Shown piece after piece: positions 52,935 to 62,007 of a stretch of DNA of 64,000 nucleotides. The notes beneath the pieces are model-generated. The model did no database searches. It saw nothing but the letters and a program-made list of their open reading frames with translations, and had not been told where the DNA came from. This DNA is from Paraburkholderia silvatlantica (lineage in GTDB: Bacteria; Pseudomonadota; Gammaproteobacteria; Burkholderiales; Burkholderiaceae). Position 1 is the stretch's first letter, and every line of letters begins with the position of its first letter. Location: positions 124,001 through 188,000 of the forward strand of contig NZ_QEOL01000014.1 of the NCBI RefSeq assembly GCF_003096715.1. The letters are read 5' to 3'. The translations under genes and the position numbers were made by a program.

Positions 52935-54146
52935 GTGGCGACTTTCAGACGACTCGTGCAATGGCTTCGTCACGGTTGCGGCGACGGCGTGGGTGACAGA
53001 TCCGTTTATCCGGCCTCTCGCGAGCCGGCCAGGCGCTGCGCGGCGGCGTGGCTCGCCGTTGCCGCCGCCCTGCTCGCGGCGCCGTTCGCTCACGCGGCGC
53101 TTCCCATCGACCATATCAAGCTGCCACCGGGCTTCCACATCGAAGTGCTCTCCGCCGACGTGCCCGGCGCGCGCGAAATGACGCTGTCGGGCAGCGGCAC
53201 CCTCCTGTATGCAGGGAGTATCGGCGGTGATGTCTACGCGCTGGAACTCAAGGACGGCAAGGTCATAAAGCGCCATATCGTGGCCTCGGGACTGACCATG
53301 CCGGTGGGTGTGGCCTGGCGCAACGGCGCACTGTACGTCTCGGCGGTTTCGTCGATCGTGCGGCTCGACGACATCGACCGTCATCTCGACGATCCGCCCA
53401 AAGCCGTCGTCGTCACGGATTCGCTGCCCGGCGAGCGCCACCACGGCTGGAAGTTCATCGCCTTCGGCCCCGACGGCAAGCTCTACGTGCCGCAAGGCGC
53501 GCCGTGCAATGTCTGCCTGCCGGCCAGCGACCCGCAGCGCGAGCATTTCGCGATGATCGGACGCATGGACCCCGACGGCTCGCACTACGAGACCATCGCC
53601 CGCGGCGTGCGCAACACGGTTGGCTTCGCGTGGCATCCGCAGACGCACGAACTCTGGTTCACCGACAACGGCCGCGACATGCTCGGCGACGACATCCCCG
53701 ATGACAAGCTCAACCGCCTCGCGCACGTGGGCGAGGACTTCGGCTTCCCGTATTGTCACGGCGGCAATGTCGCCGACCCCGAGTTCGGCGCTGGTCATCC
53801 GTGCAGCGGCTTCACCCCCCCGGTCCTCAAGCTCGGCGCGCACGTGGCGTCGCTCGGCATGCGCTTCTATACCGGCTCGATGTTCCCGGCCGACTATAAG
53901 AACAGCATTTTCATCGCCGAGCACGGCTCGTGGAACCGCAGCAAGAAGGCCGGCTATCGCGTGGTGCGGGTGAGCGCGAACTCCGACGGCACGAACGCTC
54001 ACCAGCAAGTGTTCGCACAGGGCTGGCTCGATTCCGACCAGACCCAATGGGGCCGCCCCGCCGACGTGCTGCCGCTGCCCGACGGCTCGCTCCTGATCAG
54101 CGACGACTACGCGGGCGCGATCTATCGCGTGACCTACAGCAAGTAG
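52935..54146 (+). CDS. Sorbosone dehydrogenase-like PQQ/beta-propeller protein
   Basis: This roughly 403-residue secreted protein belongs to the glucose/sorbosone dehydrogenase six-bladed propeller family (PGFHIEVLSADVPGAREM, HHGWKFIAFGPDGKLYV, IFIAEHGSWNRSKKAGYRVV). Family members oxidise sugars with PQQ, but the cofactor and substrate here are unproven. The signal peptide AAAWLAVAAALLAAPFAHA sits far from the first ATG; GTG 52935 after GGAG gives a long leader, GTG 52989 a shorter one. Confidence 0.82.
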   Translation: MATFRRLVQWLRHGCGDGVGDRSVYPASREPARRCAAAWLAVAAALLAAPFAHAALPIDHIKLPPGFHIEVLSADVPGAREMTLSGSGTLLYAGSIGGDVYALELKDGKVIKRHIVASGLTMPVGVAWRNGALYVSAVSSIVRLDDIDRHLDDPPKAVVVTDSLPGERHHGWKFIAFGPDGKLYVPQGAPCNVCLPASDPQREHFAMIGRMDPDGSHYETIARGVRNTVGFAWHPQTHELWFTDNGRDMLGDDIPDDKLNRLAHVGEDFGFPYCHGGNVADPEFGAGHPCSGFTPPVLKLGAHVASLGMRFYTGSMFPADYKNSIFIAEHGSWNRSKKAGYRVVRVSANSDGTNAHQQVFAQGWLDSDQTQWGRPADVLPLPDGSLLISDDYAGAIYRVTYSK

Positions 54147-54304
54147 GCGCACGCCCCACGTTGCGCCCAGGCGCATGCATGGTGCCGGGCATAAGCGTGC
54201 GCTTGTGCTGCAAGCCCGGCGTGCGGCATACAATGCCCGGCGGCCCGTGTGCGTTCGACGTGATGCGCCCACGACGGCCAAACGTCCACGTTTCGCCCGA
54301 GCCC

Positions 54305-54778
54305 ATGCCCAACGACAAGAACCCCGCACGCTTTCGCTCCAAAACGCTCACCGCAGCCCTCGCCTTCCTGTTTGGCAGCCTCGGCGCACACCGCTTCTAT
54401 CTGTACGGCCCGCGCGACGTGTGGGGCTGGGCGCATTTGCTCGGCACGCTCATCGGCATTACGGGCGTGATGCTGCTCGCCGCAACCGAACGCGCCTCGA
54501 TTCCCGGCTGGGTGCTCGCAGCGATTGGCGCGGTGTCGGTCCTCTCGGCGTTTCTGGCGGCGATCGTCTACGGCCTGCGCCCCGACGCCAAATGGGATGC
54601 GCAGTTCAACGCAGCGTTCGTGGAGCAAGGCCGCGCAAGCCGATCCGGCTGGACGGTGATCTTCGTCGTGATCTTCTCGCTGCTGATTGGCGCGTTCCTG
54701 CTAATGACCGGACTCGCGCTCTCGTTTCAAACGTACTTCGAGTCCCAGGTCGAGGCCGCAAAGGCACTCTCGCAGTAA
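54305..54778 (+). CDS. TM2 domain-containing membrane protein
   Basis: The 157-residue protein has a TM2 domain (KTLTAALAFLFGSLGAHRFY, GPRDVWGWAHLL) and about four hydrophobic segments. TM2 proteins have no settled role. ATG 54305 is chosen because the domain begins there. It is convergent with the radical SAM gene. Confidence 0.85.
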   Translation: MPNDKNPARFRSKTLTAALAFLFGSLGAHRFYLYGPRDVWGWAHLLGTLIGITGVMLLAATERASIPGWVLAAIGAVSVLSAFLAAIVYGLRPDAKWDAQFNAAFVEQGRASRSGWTVIFVVIFSLLIGAFLLMTGLALSFQTYFESQVEAAKALSQ

Positions 54779-54794
54779 ATCACGCAGTAACGGC

Positions 54795-55943
54795 TCAGAA
54801 CAGGTCGAGCTGCGGCTTCTCGCGCACGGTCTTCGACTGCACGAACGCCGACATGTCCAGAATGCCGTGGCGCCGCTCGTTGAGCCCGAGGCGCCGCACG
54901 GCATTGTGAAAGCGCTGCTTGAGCAGGTCGGCCCAAAGCCCCGTGCCCTTCATGCGCTGCGAAAACGCCGACTCGTAGTCCTTGCCGCCGCGCATGTCGC
55001 GCACGCGGCTCATCACGCGCTCAGCGCGCTGCGGGAAGTGCGCCGCCAGCCAGTCCTGGAACAGCGGCGCGACCTCCCACGGCAGGCGCAGCACGATGTA
55101 GCTCGCGCTTGTCGCACCGGCCTCGGCGCAGGCCTCGAGCACGCGCTCCATGTCGGGCTCGGTCACGAACGGAATCACCGGTGCGATGCTCACGCCTACC
55201 GGCACGCCGGCTTCGGCCAGCGTGCGGATGGTGCGCAGCCGCCGCGCGGGTGTCGCCGCACGGGGTTCGAGCGAGCGGGCGATATCGGCGTCGAGCGTGG
55301 TGATCGTGATCGCCGCCATGAACTGCTGGCGCGCGGCCATCGGCGCGAGCAGGTCGAGATCGCGCTCGATCAATGAGGACTTCGTGATGGCCGCGAACGG
55401 ATGCTGCGCCTCGGCCAGCACTTCGACCACGCCGCGCGTGATGCGCAGGTCGCGCTCCACCGGTTGCCAGGCGTCGGTGTTCACACCGAGCGCAATCGGC
55501 TCGGGCTCGTACGACGGCTTCGCGATTTCCCGCACGAGCAACTCCGCCGCGTTGACCTTCGCGTAGATGCGGCTCTCGAAATCGAGCCCCGGCGAGAGGC
55601 CGAGATAGCTGTGCGTAGGCCGCGCGAAGCAATAGATGCAGCCGTGCTCGCAGCCGCGGTAAGGATTGAGCGAGACGTTGAACGGAATGTCCGGCGACTG
55701 GTTGCGCGTGAGGATGCTTTTCGCGCGCTCTTCGAAGACTTCAGTGCGCAGCCTGGGGCAGCCCGCTTCGTCGCCATCGCCCTCCCCGCCGACGCCCGTC
55801 TGCTGCCAGCCATCGTCGAACGCTTCGCGCTGGTCGACTTCATAACGCCCTTGCAGGTTCGTGACCGCGCCGCGCCCCTTGCGCGCAGTGGGCGGCGCAA
55901 CGGGATACCAGGCGTCGGGATCTGGGTGACGGGAGTCGGTCAC
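54795..55943 (-). CDS. PA0069-family radical SAM protein
   Basis: The 382-residue protein has a radical-SAM cluster CEHGCIYCFARPTH and resembles the PA0069/Rv2578c family, related to spore photoproduct lyase. PA0069 is a member of the SOS (LexA) regulon in Pseudomonas aeruginosa. Here a 44-bp palindrome containing a strong LexA box lies upstream, supporting DNA-damage control. The reaction is unknown. Confidence 0.9.
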   Translation of the reverse strand: MTDSRHPDPDAWYPVAPPTARKGRGAVTNLQGRYEVDQREAFDDGWQQTGVGGEGDGDEAGCPRLRTEVFEERAKSILTRNQSPDIPFNVSLNPYRGCEHGCIYCFARPTHSYLGLSPGLDFESRIYAKVNAAELLVREIAKPSYEPEPIALGVNTDAWQPVERDLRITRGVVEVLAEAQHPFAAITKSSLIERDLDLLAPMAARQQFMAAITITTLDADIARSLEPRAATPARRLRTIRTLAEAGVPVGVSIAPVIPFVTEPDMERVLEACAEAGATSASYIVLRLPWEVAPLFQDWLAAHFPQRAERVMSRVRDMRGGKDYESAFSQRMKGTGLWADLLKQRFHNAVRRLGLNERRHGILDMSAFVQSKTVREKPQLDLF

Positions 55944-55993
55944 GGCTGGAGCAAAAAGGGCACGAAAACGGACATGAAAAGCGCAGACATGAA

Positions 55994-56037
55994 AACGCGG
56001 ATCGATACTGTATAAATATACAGTATCGATCCGCGTT
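55994..56037. promoter_or_regulatory. 44-bp palindrome containing a LexA box
   Basis: Two perfect 21-bp arms flank an AA spacer. The centre reads CTGTATAAATATACAG (56008-56023), nearly identical to the LexA consensus CTGTATATATATACAG. It lies about 50 bp upstream of the radical-SAM gene start. As a long perfect palindrome it could also form a hairpin ending the convergent lrp transcript. Confidence 0.8.
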
Positions 56038-56081
56038 GTCGAGTCCTAAAAACGGGGCGCTTTCAGCCGCCGCGACCCAGG

Positions 56082-56570
56082 TCAGTCCCCCACGGCGATG
56101 GTCAGCGTCTCCTTGATCTCTTCCATCACCACGTAGCTCTTCGACTGCACAGCGCCCGGCAGTTGCAGCAGGATGTCGCCGAGCAGTTTTCGGTAGTCGG
56201 CCATCTCGCCAATGCGCGCCTTGATGAGATAGTCGAAGTCGCCCGAGACGAGATGGCATTCGAGCACTTCGGGAATCTTCTGCACCTCGCGGCGGAACTG
56301 GTCGAACATGTTGCCGCTCTTGTGGTCGAGCGTGATCTCCACGAACACGAGCAGCGCCGCGCCCAGCACGGAAGGGTTCACGCGCGCGAAGTAACCCGTG
56401 ATCACGCCGTCGCGCTCCATGCGCTTGACCCGCTCGATGCACGGCGTGACCGAGAGCCCGACCTGCTCCGCGAGGTCCTTCATGGCCATGCGGCCGTCTT
56501 CCTGGAGCAGTTTGAGGATGCGGTGATCGAGCCGGTCGAGCGCGCGGACCGGTTGACGCTGCGTTCTCAT
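56082..56570 (-). CDS. Lrp/AsnC family regulator (DadR-like)
   Basis: The 162-residue protein has an N-terminal HTH (DRLDHRILKLLQEDGRMAMK, LAEQVGLSVTPCIERVKRM) and a C-terminal RAM effector domain (ECHLVSGDFDYLIKAR). It is divergent from dadA; in other proteobacteria such neighbours (Lrp, DadR) control dad in response to alanine. ATG 56570 is chosen. Confidence 0.93.
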   Translation of the reverse strand: MRTQRQPVRALDRLDHRILKLLQEDGRMAMKDLAEQVGLSVTPCIERVKRMERDGVITGYFARVNPSVLGAALLVFVEITLDHKSGNMFDQFRREVQKIPEVLECHLVSGDFDYLIKARIGEMADYRKLLGDILLQLPGAVQSKSYVVMEEIKETLTIAVGD

Positions 56571-56746
56571 GATTTCTTCCCAAAAATCTGAAAAATACAA
56601 TAACAAAACCTGGACATACCACAATAGCATAGCAACAAATACTGGCTACACCCGAATTTTCATGCCTTCTTCCCTATCGGTGCCGAAACACGGCTTCCGG
56701 GGTCCCGGCAATGTGGCGTAGCTCAACGAATCTATATGGAGCAGGT
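56571..56746. promoter_or_regulatory. Divergent regulatory region lrp-like/dadA
   Basis: This AT-rich 176-bp gap should hold promoters for both genes and Lrp-type binding sites. AT-rich stretches (AAAAATACAATAACAAAA region, CATAGCAACAAATACTGG) are compatible with Lrp, which prefers AT-rich curved DNA, but I cannot point to a clean consensus. GGAGCAGG precedes the dadA ATG. Confidence 0.5.
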
Positions 56747-58033
56747 ATGCGAGTCGTCGTGTTGGGCAGTGGTGTGGTCGGTGTGGCCAGCGCCTGGTAT
56801 CTCGCCCGCGCGGGCCACGAAGTCACGGTGATCGACCGCGAGGCCGGTCCCGCGCTCGAAACCAGTTTTGCCAATGCCGGCCAGATCTCGCCGGGCTACG
56901 CCGCGCCGTGGGCAGCGCCCGGCGTGCCGCTCAAGGCGATCAAGTGGATGTTCGAGAAGCACGCGCCGCTCGCCATTCGTCTGGACGGCACCAGGTTCCA
57001 GCTGCAATGGATGTGGCAGATGCTGCAGAACTGCACGGCCGAACGCTATGCGCTCAACAAGGGCCGCATGGTGCGCCTCGCCGAATACAGCCGCGACTGC
57101 CTGCAGGCGCTGCGCGCCGACACGGGCATCCAGTACGAAGGCCGCACGGGCGGCACGCTCCAGGTGTTCCGCACGCAACAGCAGTTCGAAGGCGCGGCGA
57201 AGGACATCGCCGTGCTCGAAGACGCGAACGTTCCGTACGAACTGCTGACCGCCGCCGAACTCGGCCGCGCCGAACCCGCGCTCGCCGCGGTGTCGGGCAA
57301 GCTCACAGGCGGCCTGCGCCTGCCCGGCGACGAAACCGGCGACTGCCAGATGTTCACCACGCGCCTCGCCGCGATGGCCGAACAGTTGGGCGTGAAGTTC
57401 CGCTACAACACGCCGGTCGACGGCCTCGCCATGCAGGGCGACCGTATCGCGGGCGTGCAATGCGGCAGCGAACTCGTGCGTGCAGATTCGTACGTGGTCG
57501 CGCTCGGCTCCTTCTCGACGAAGATGCTCGCGGGCCTCGTGAAGATTCCGGTCTATCCGCTCAAGGGCTATTCGATCACGGCGCCGATCGTGAACGCGAG
57601 TGCCGCGCCGGTTTCAACCGTGCTCGACGAAACCTACAAGATCGCGATCACGCGTTTTGACGACCGCATCCGCGTGGGCGGCATGGCCGAGATCGTCGGC
57701 TTCGACAAGACGCTCAAGCAAGCGCGCCGCGAAACACTCGAAATGTGCGTGAACGACCTGTTCCCGGGCGGCGGCGACACGGCGAAGGCCACCTTCTGGA
57801 CCGGCCTGCGCCCGATGACGCCGGACGGCACGCCGGTCGTCGGCCGCACGCCGATCCCGAACCTGTTCCTGAACACGGGTCACGGCACGCTCGGCTGGAC
57901 GATGTCGTGCGGCTCGGGCCAGTTGCTCGCCGATCTGATCTCGGGCAAGCAGCCCGCCATCCGCGCCGACGATCTTTCGGTGCACCGCTATCTCGGCGAC
58001 ACACAAGGCTCGCATCGCCCGGCGTATGCCTGA
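56747..58033 (+). CDS. dadA: D-amino acid dehydrogenase small subunit DadA
   Basis: DadA is a membrane-associated flavoprotein oxidising D-alanine and other D-amino acids to keto acids. The 428-residue product starts MRVVVLGSGVVGVASAWYLA, the FAD-binding dinucleotide fold, with ETSFANAGQISPGYAAPWA and the C-terminal NTGHGTLGWTMSCGSG. It is divergent from an Lrp-type regulator. Confidence 0.96.
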   Translation: MRVVVLGSGVVGVASAWYLARAGHEVTVIDREAGPALETSFANAGQISPGYAAPWAAPGVPLKAIKWMFEKHAPLAIRLDGTRFQLQWMWQMLQNCTAERYALNKGRMVRLAEYSRDCLQALRADTGIQYEGRTGGTLQVFRTQQQFEGAAKDIAVLEDANVPYELLTAAELGRAEPALAAVSGKLTGGLRLPGDETGDCQMFTTRLAAMAEQLGVKFRYNTPVDGLAMQGDRIAGVQCGSELVRADSYVVALGSFSTKMLAGLVKIPVYPLKGYSITAPIVNASAAPVSTVLDETYKIAITRFDDRIRVGGMAEIVGFDKTLKQARRETLEMCVNDLFPGGGDTAKATFWTGLRPMTPDGTPVVGRTPIPNLFLNTGHGTLGWTMSCGSGQLLADLISGKQPAIRADDLSVHRYLGDTQGSHRPAYA

Positions 58034-58055
58034 AGCAACGCTTTCGGCATGAACG

Positions 58056-58084
58056 AACACGGCGCCTGCGGGGCGCCGTGTTTC
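58056..58084 (+). terminator. Terminator after dadA
   Basis: AACACGGCGCC (58056-58066) pairs with GGCGCCGTGTT (58072-58082), 22 bp after the dadA stop, followed by a short T-rich stretch. Confidence 0.8.
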
Positions 58085-58090
58085 ATTTCT

Positions 58091-58138
58091 CGCTTCGCCC
58101 GATTCGCCCGCTTCGCCCGGCTCGATTGGCTCGATTGG
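58091..58138. repeat. Short degenerate 9-bp repeats after dadA
   Basis: Adjacent 9-mers such as CGCTTCGCC, CGATTCGCC, CGCTTCGCC, CGGCTCGAT and TGGCTCGAT lie between dadA and the convergent acyl-CoA dehydrogenase gene. They are non-coding. Confidence 0.65.
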
Positions 58139-58147
58139 CGCGCGGCG

Positions 58148-59935
58148 TCAGAACTGATCCTCCGCCAGCGCCAGCACGCCCTCACTGCCGTTCGCGCTGA
58201 CGATCGCCGCTTCGAGCGCCACCGCCTGCGGCAGCACGTGTTGCGCGAAGAACTGCGCCGTGGCGATCTTCGCGCCATGAAACTTCGGATCGTCCTGCAT
58301 GAGACGCTGCGAGGCGAGCATCGCGCGCGCCATCTGCCAGCCGCCCAGCACGATGCCCGCCAGCTTCAGATACGGCACGCTGCCCGCGAACACCGCGTTC
58401 GGATCGCTTTTCGCCTTCGCGAGCACGAAGTCCACGGCCGACGCCAGCGCATCCTTACCTGCCGCGAGATGCTTGCGCATCGACTCGAACGCCGCGCCTT
58501 GTTGTGCGGTCAGCGCGTCGACGGTCTGCGCGATATCGGCGAGCAGCGCCTTCGCCGCCGCGCCGCCGTCGCGCAGCGTCTTGCGCCCGATGAGATCGTT
58601 CGCCTGGATCGCCGTCGTGCCTTCGTAGATCGGCAGAATGCGCGCGTCGCGGTAGAACTGCGCGGCGCCCGTTTCCTCGATGAAACCCATGCCGCCATGC
58701 ACCTGCACGCCGAGGCTTGTCACTTCCAGCGCCAGTTCGGTGCTCCAACCCTTCACGATCGGCACGAGGTACTCGTAGCGCGCCTGATGCCGCGCACGGG
58801 CCGCCTCGTCGGGGTCGCCGTGCGCGCGGTCGCTCTCGCCCGCCGCCACGTAGGCGAGCGCACGCGCGGCTTCGGTGAGCGCACGCATCGTCGCGAGCAT
58901 GCGGCGCACGTCGGGGTGATGGATGATGCTCACCGCCGCTTTCGCGGAACCATCCACCGGGCGGCTCTGCACGCGCTCCTTCGCATAGGCGAGCGCCTTC
59001 TGGTACGCGCGATCGGAGACCGCCACGCCCTGCACGCCCACCGCAAAACGCGCGGCGTTCATCATGATGAACATGTATTCGAGGCCGCGATTCTCTTCGC
59101 CAATCAATTGGCCGATCGCGCCGCCAAGGTCGCCGAACTGCAGCACGGCGGTCGGGCTCGCCTTGATGCCGAGCTTGTGTTCGATCGACACGCAGTGCAC
59201 ATCGTTGCGCGCGCCGGGCGTGCCATCTTCGTTGACGAGGAACTTCGGCACGATGAACAGCGAAATGCCCTTCACGCCTTCGGGCGCCGTGGGCGTGCGC
59301 GCGAGCACGAGATGGACGATGTTCTCCGCCATGTCGTGCTCGCCCCACGTGATGAAGATCTTCGTGCCGAACAGCCTGTAGTTGCCGTCGCCTTGCGGCT
59401 CGGCGCGCGTGCGCACGGCGGCGAGATCGGAGCCCGCCTGCGGCTCGGTGAGGTTCATCGTGCCGGTCCAGTCGCCGGCAATGAGCTTCGGCACGAAGCG
59501 CTGCTTTTGCGCTTCGCTGCCGGCGGTGAGGAGCGCTTCGATGGCGCCGTCGGTGAGCAGCGGGCACAGCGCGAACGAGAGATTCGCCGCGTTGAGCATT
59601 TCCACGCACGGCGTGCCGACGAGCTTGGGCAAGCCTTGCCCTTCGTATTCCTGAGGATGCTGCACGCCTTGCCAGCCGCCTTCCACGTATTGCCGGAATG
59701 CCGCCTTGAAACCGGGTGTGGCGTGCACGTCGCCGTTTTCCCAGCGGCTCGGATTGCGGTCGCCTTCGGCGTTCAGCGGCGCGAGCACTTCGCCGCACAG
59801 CTTCGCGGCTTCGTGCAGCACCGCTTCGACCGTTTCTGGCGTGGCGTCTTCCCCGCCCGGCAGCTTCGCGATGCCTTCGAGGCCGGCCAGTTCCTTCATG
59901 ACGAACAGCATGTCGCTCGTGGGCGCCTGGTACAT
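58148..59935 (-). CDS. Acyl-CoA dehydrogenase
   Basis: This 595-residue flavoenzyme oxidises acyl-CoA thioesters and passes electrons to ETF. It has the signatures MNLTEPQAGSDLAAVRTRAE, the catalytic-base and FAD regions GGMGFIEETGAAQFYRDARI with YEGTTAIQANDLI, and the longer C-terminal domain of the FadE-like (ACAD with DUF1974/C-terminal extension) type. etfA and etfB lie upstream on the same strand, so the electron acceptor is encoded next door. Chain specificity is unknown. Confidence 0.93.
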   Translation of the reverse strand: MYQAPTSDMLFVMKELAGLEGIAKLPGGEDATPETVEAVLHEAAKLCGEVLAPLNAEGDRNPSRWENGDVHATPGFKAAFRQYVEGGWQGVQHPQEYEGQGLPKLVGTPCVEMLNAANLSFALCPLLTDGAIEALLTAGSEAQKQRFVPKLIAGDWTGTMNLTEPQAGSDLAAVRTRAEPQGDGNYRLFGTKIFITWGEHDMAENIVHLVLARTPTAPEGVKGISLFIVPKFLVNEDGTPGARNDVHCVSIEHKLGIKASPTAVLQFGDLGGAIGQLIGEENRGLEYMFIMMNAARFAVGVQGVAVSDRAYQKALAYAKERVQSRPVDGSAKAAVSIIHHPDVRRMLATMRALTEAARALAYVAAGESDRAHGDPDEAARARHQARYEYLVPIVKGWSTELALEVTSLGVQVHGGMGFIEETGAAQFYRDARILPIYEGTTAIQANDLIGRKTLRDGGAAAKALLADIAQTVDALTAQQGAAFESMRKHLAAGKDALASAVDFVLAKAKSDPNAVFAGSVPYLKLAGIVLGGWQMARAMLASQRLMQDDPKFHGAKIATAQFFAQHVLPQAVALEAAIVSANGSEGVLALAEDQF

Positions 59936-59975
59936 TTCAGTCTCCTCCTGTCGGTATGCGGTTCCTCAAATAACA

Positions 59976-59997
59976 AAGGGGCGCCGCGGCGCCCCTT
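59976..59997 (-). terminator. Hairpin between etfA and acyl-CoA dehydrogenase
   Basis: AAGGGGCGCC (59976-59985) and GGCGCCCCTT (59988-59997) form a perfect stem; on the minus strand a T-rich TTTGTTATTT follows. It may partly terminate etfBA transcription before the dehydrogenase gene. Confidence 0.65.
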
Positions 59998-60075
59998 CGT
60001 TGCTTCGTTGCTACGTCTCACGCCGCGCGTTCAGTCATGATACGCGGCGCTCGTCGCTGAATACACCGGCCCGCT

Positions 60076-61020
60076 TCAGCCGAGTTCCTTCACGAGTTCC
60101 GGCACGACCGTGAACAGGTCGCCCACGAGGCCGTAGTCGGCCACGCTGAAGATCGGTGCTTCTTCGTCCTTGTTGATCGCGACGATGACCTTCGAGTCCT
60201 TCATGCCGGCCAGATGCTGGATCGCGCCCGAGATGCCGACCGCCACGTACAGTTGCGGCGCGACGATCTTGCCGGTTTGACCGACCTGATAGTCGTTCGG
60301 CACATAGCCAGCATCGACGGCTGCGCGCGAGGCGCCGAGCGCGGCATTGAGCTTATCGGCGAGCGGCTCCAGAACCTTCGTGTAGTTCTCGCCGCTGCCC
60401 AGACCCCGGCCGCCCGAGACGATGATCTTCGCGCTCGTGAGTTCCGGACGGTCGAGCTTCGTGACTTCACGGCCGACGAACTGCGTGAGACCGCTGTCTG
60501 CTGCCGCTTCGAGCTTCTCGACTGCTGCGCTGCCGCCTTCTGCCGCGACTGCGTCGAACGCCGTCGTGCGAACGGTAATGACCTTGATCGGGTCAACCGA
60601 TTGCACCGTCGCGATCGCATTGCCCGCGTAGATCGGACGCTCGAACGTGTCCGGCGAATCCACAGCCGTGATGTCGCTGATCTGCGCGACGTCGAGCTTC
60701 GCGGCGATACGCGGCGTGACGTTCTTGCCCGCTGCCGTGGCCGGCGCGAGGATGTGCGAGTAGTGCTTCGCAATCGCGAGGACCGTCGCCTCGACGTTCT
60801 CGGCGAGACCCTGTTCGAGTTGCGGCGCATCGGCGAGCAGCACCTTCGCCACGCCTGCGATCTTCGCCGCCGCGTCCGCTGCGGCCTGGGCGTTGTGGCC
60901 CGCGACGAGCACGTGCACGTCGCCGCCAATCTTCTGTGCTGCAGCGACGGTGTTCAGCGTCGCGGCCTTGATCGATTGATTGTCGTGTTCAGCTATTACC
61001 AGATTCACCAGATTCGTCAT
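60076..61020 (-). CDS. etfA: Electron transfer flavoprotein alpha subunit
   Basis: EtfA binds FAD and with EtfB carries electrons from acyl-CoA dehydrogenases to the quinone pool. The 314-residue product shows the FAD-binding SGGRGLGSGENYTKVLEPLA and YVAVGISGAIQHLAGMKDSK, then AINKDEEAPIFSVADYGLVG. It follows etfB by 14 bp. Confidence 0.96.
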   Translation of the reverse strand: MTNLVNLVIAEHDNQSIKAATLNTVAAAQKIGGDVHVLVAGHNAQAAADAAAKIAGVAKVLLADAPQLEQGLAENVEATVLAIAKHYSHILAPATAAGKNVTPRIAAKLDVAQISDITAVDSPDTFERPIYAGNAIATVQSVDPIKVITVRTTAFDAVAAEGGSAAVEKLEAAADSGLTQFVGREVTKLDRPELTSAKIIVSGGRGLGSGENYTKVLEPLADKLNAALGASRAAVDAGYVPNDYQVGQTGKIVAPQLYVAVGISGAIQHLAGMKDSKVIVAINKDEEAPIFSVADYGLVGDLFTVVPELVKELG

Positions 61021-61034
61021 TTTCGTCTCGCTCC

Positions 61035-61784
61035 TTACAGCACCTTGGCTTCCGTCTTCAGCTTCTCGACCAGCGTCTTCACGTCCGGCACCTTTACGCC
61101 GGCCGAACGCTTCGGCGGCTCGGCAACCTTCAGCGTCTTCAGACGCGGCGTGACATCGACGCCCAGATCTTCCGGCTTGACCGTTTCCAAAGGCTTCTTC
61201 TTCGCCTTCATGATGTTCGGCAGCGTGACGTAGCGCGGCTCGTTCAGGCGCAGGTCCGTCGTGACGACTGCGGGCAGCTTGAGCGAGAGCGTTTCCGCGC
61301 CGCCGTCCACTTCGCGCGACACAGTGGCCTTGCCGTCGGCGACCACCACCTTCGATGCAAACGTCGCTTGCGGCAGGCCAGCCAAAGCCGCGAGCATCTG
61401 GCCGGTCTGGTTCGAATCGTCGTCGATGGCCTGCTTGCCGAGAATGACCAGTTGCGGCTGCTCCTTGTCGACCAGCGCCTTGAGCAGCTTGGCCACCGCC
61501 AGCGGCTGCAGGTCTTCGTTCGACTCGATGAGGATCGCGCGATCCGCGCCGATGGCCAGCGCCGTGCGCAGCGTTTCCTGCGCTTGCGTGACGCCCGCCG
61601 AAACGGCGATGACTTCCGTCGCCACGCCGGCTTCCTTCAGACGCACCGCTTCTTCCACGGCGATTTCGTCGAACGGGTTCATCGACATCTTCACGTTGGC
61701 GATGTCGACGCCCGTGCCATCCGACTTCACACGAACCTTCACGTTGTAATCGACTACGCGTTTGACTGGCACAAGGACTTTCAT
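61035..61784 (-). CDS. etfB: Electron transfer flavoprotein beta subunit
   Basis: The 249-residue EtfB starts MKVLVPVKRVVDYNVKVRVK and contains SMNPFDEIAVEEAVRLKE and VVTTDLRLNEPRYVTLPNIM, the AMP-binding region. It is the first gene of the etfBA pair. Confidence 0.96.
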   Translation of the reverse strand: MKVLVPVKRVVDYNVKVRVKSDGTGVDIANVKMSMNPFDEIAVEEAVRLKEAGVATEVIAVSAGVTQAQETLRTALAIGADRAILIESNEDLQPLAVAKLLKALVDKEQPQLVILGKQAIDDDSNQTGQMLAALAGLPQATFASKVVVADGKATVSREVDGGAETLSLKLPAVVTTDLRLNEPRYVTLPNIMKAKKKPLETVKPEDLGVDVTPRLKTLKVAEPPKRSAGVKVPDVKTLVEKLKTEAKVL

Positions 61785-61941
61785 TCACATGCTCCGAAGT
61801 TACGAATACGTCAACCTGGCGGACATTATAGCGATAGCCCTGGCGGGCCGATCTGCCACCAGCAATTTTCACGAACCACCGCTGCCGCACCCCTGCTTCA
61901 CCCCGGCCATCAGTAGCGAACGATCGTGCGATTTTACGGTG

Positions 61942-61968
61942 GAAAAAACCCGGGCATCAAGCCCGGGT
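61942..61968 (-). terminator. Terminator after metQ
   Basis: ACCCGGGC (61948-61955) and GCCCGGGT (61961-61968) form the stem; on the minus strand TTTTTT follows, about 40 bp past the metQ stop. Confidence 0.88.
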
Positions 61969-62007
61969 GCCGAAAAATTTCTCCGATTCCACGGCCTCGA
62001 AGGGAGG

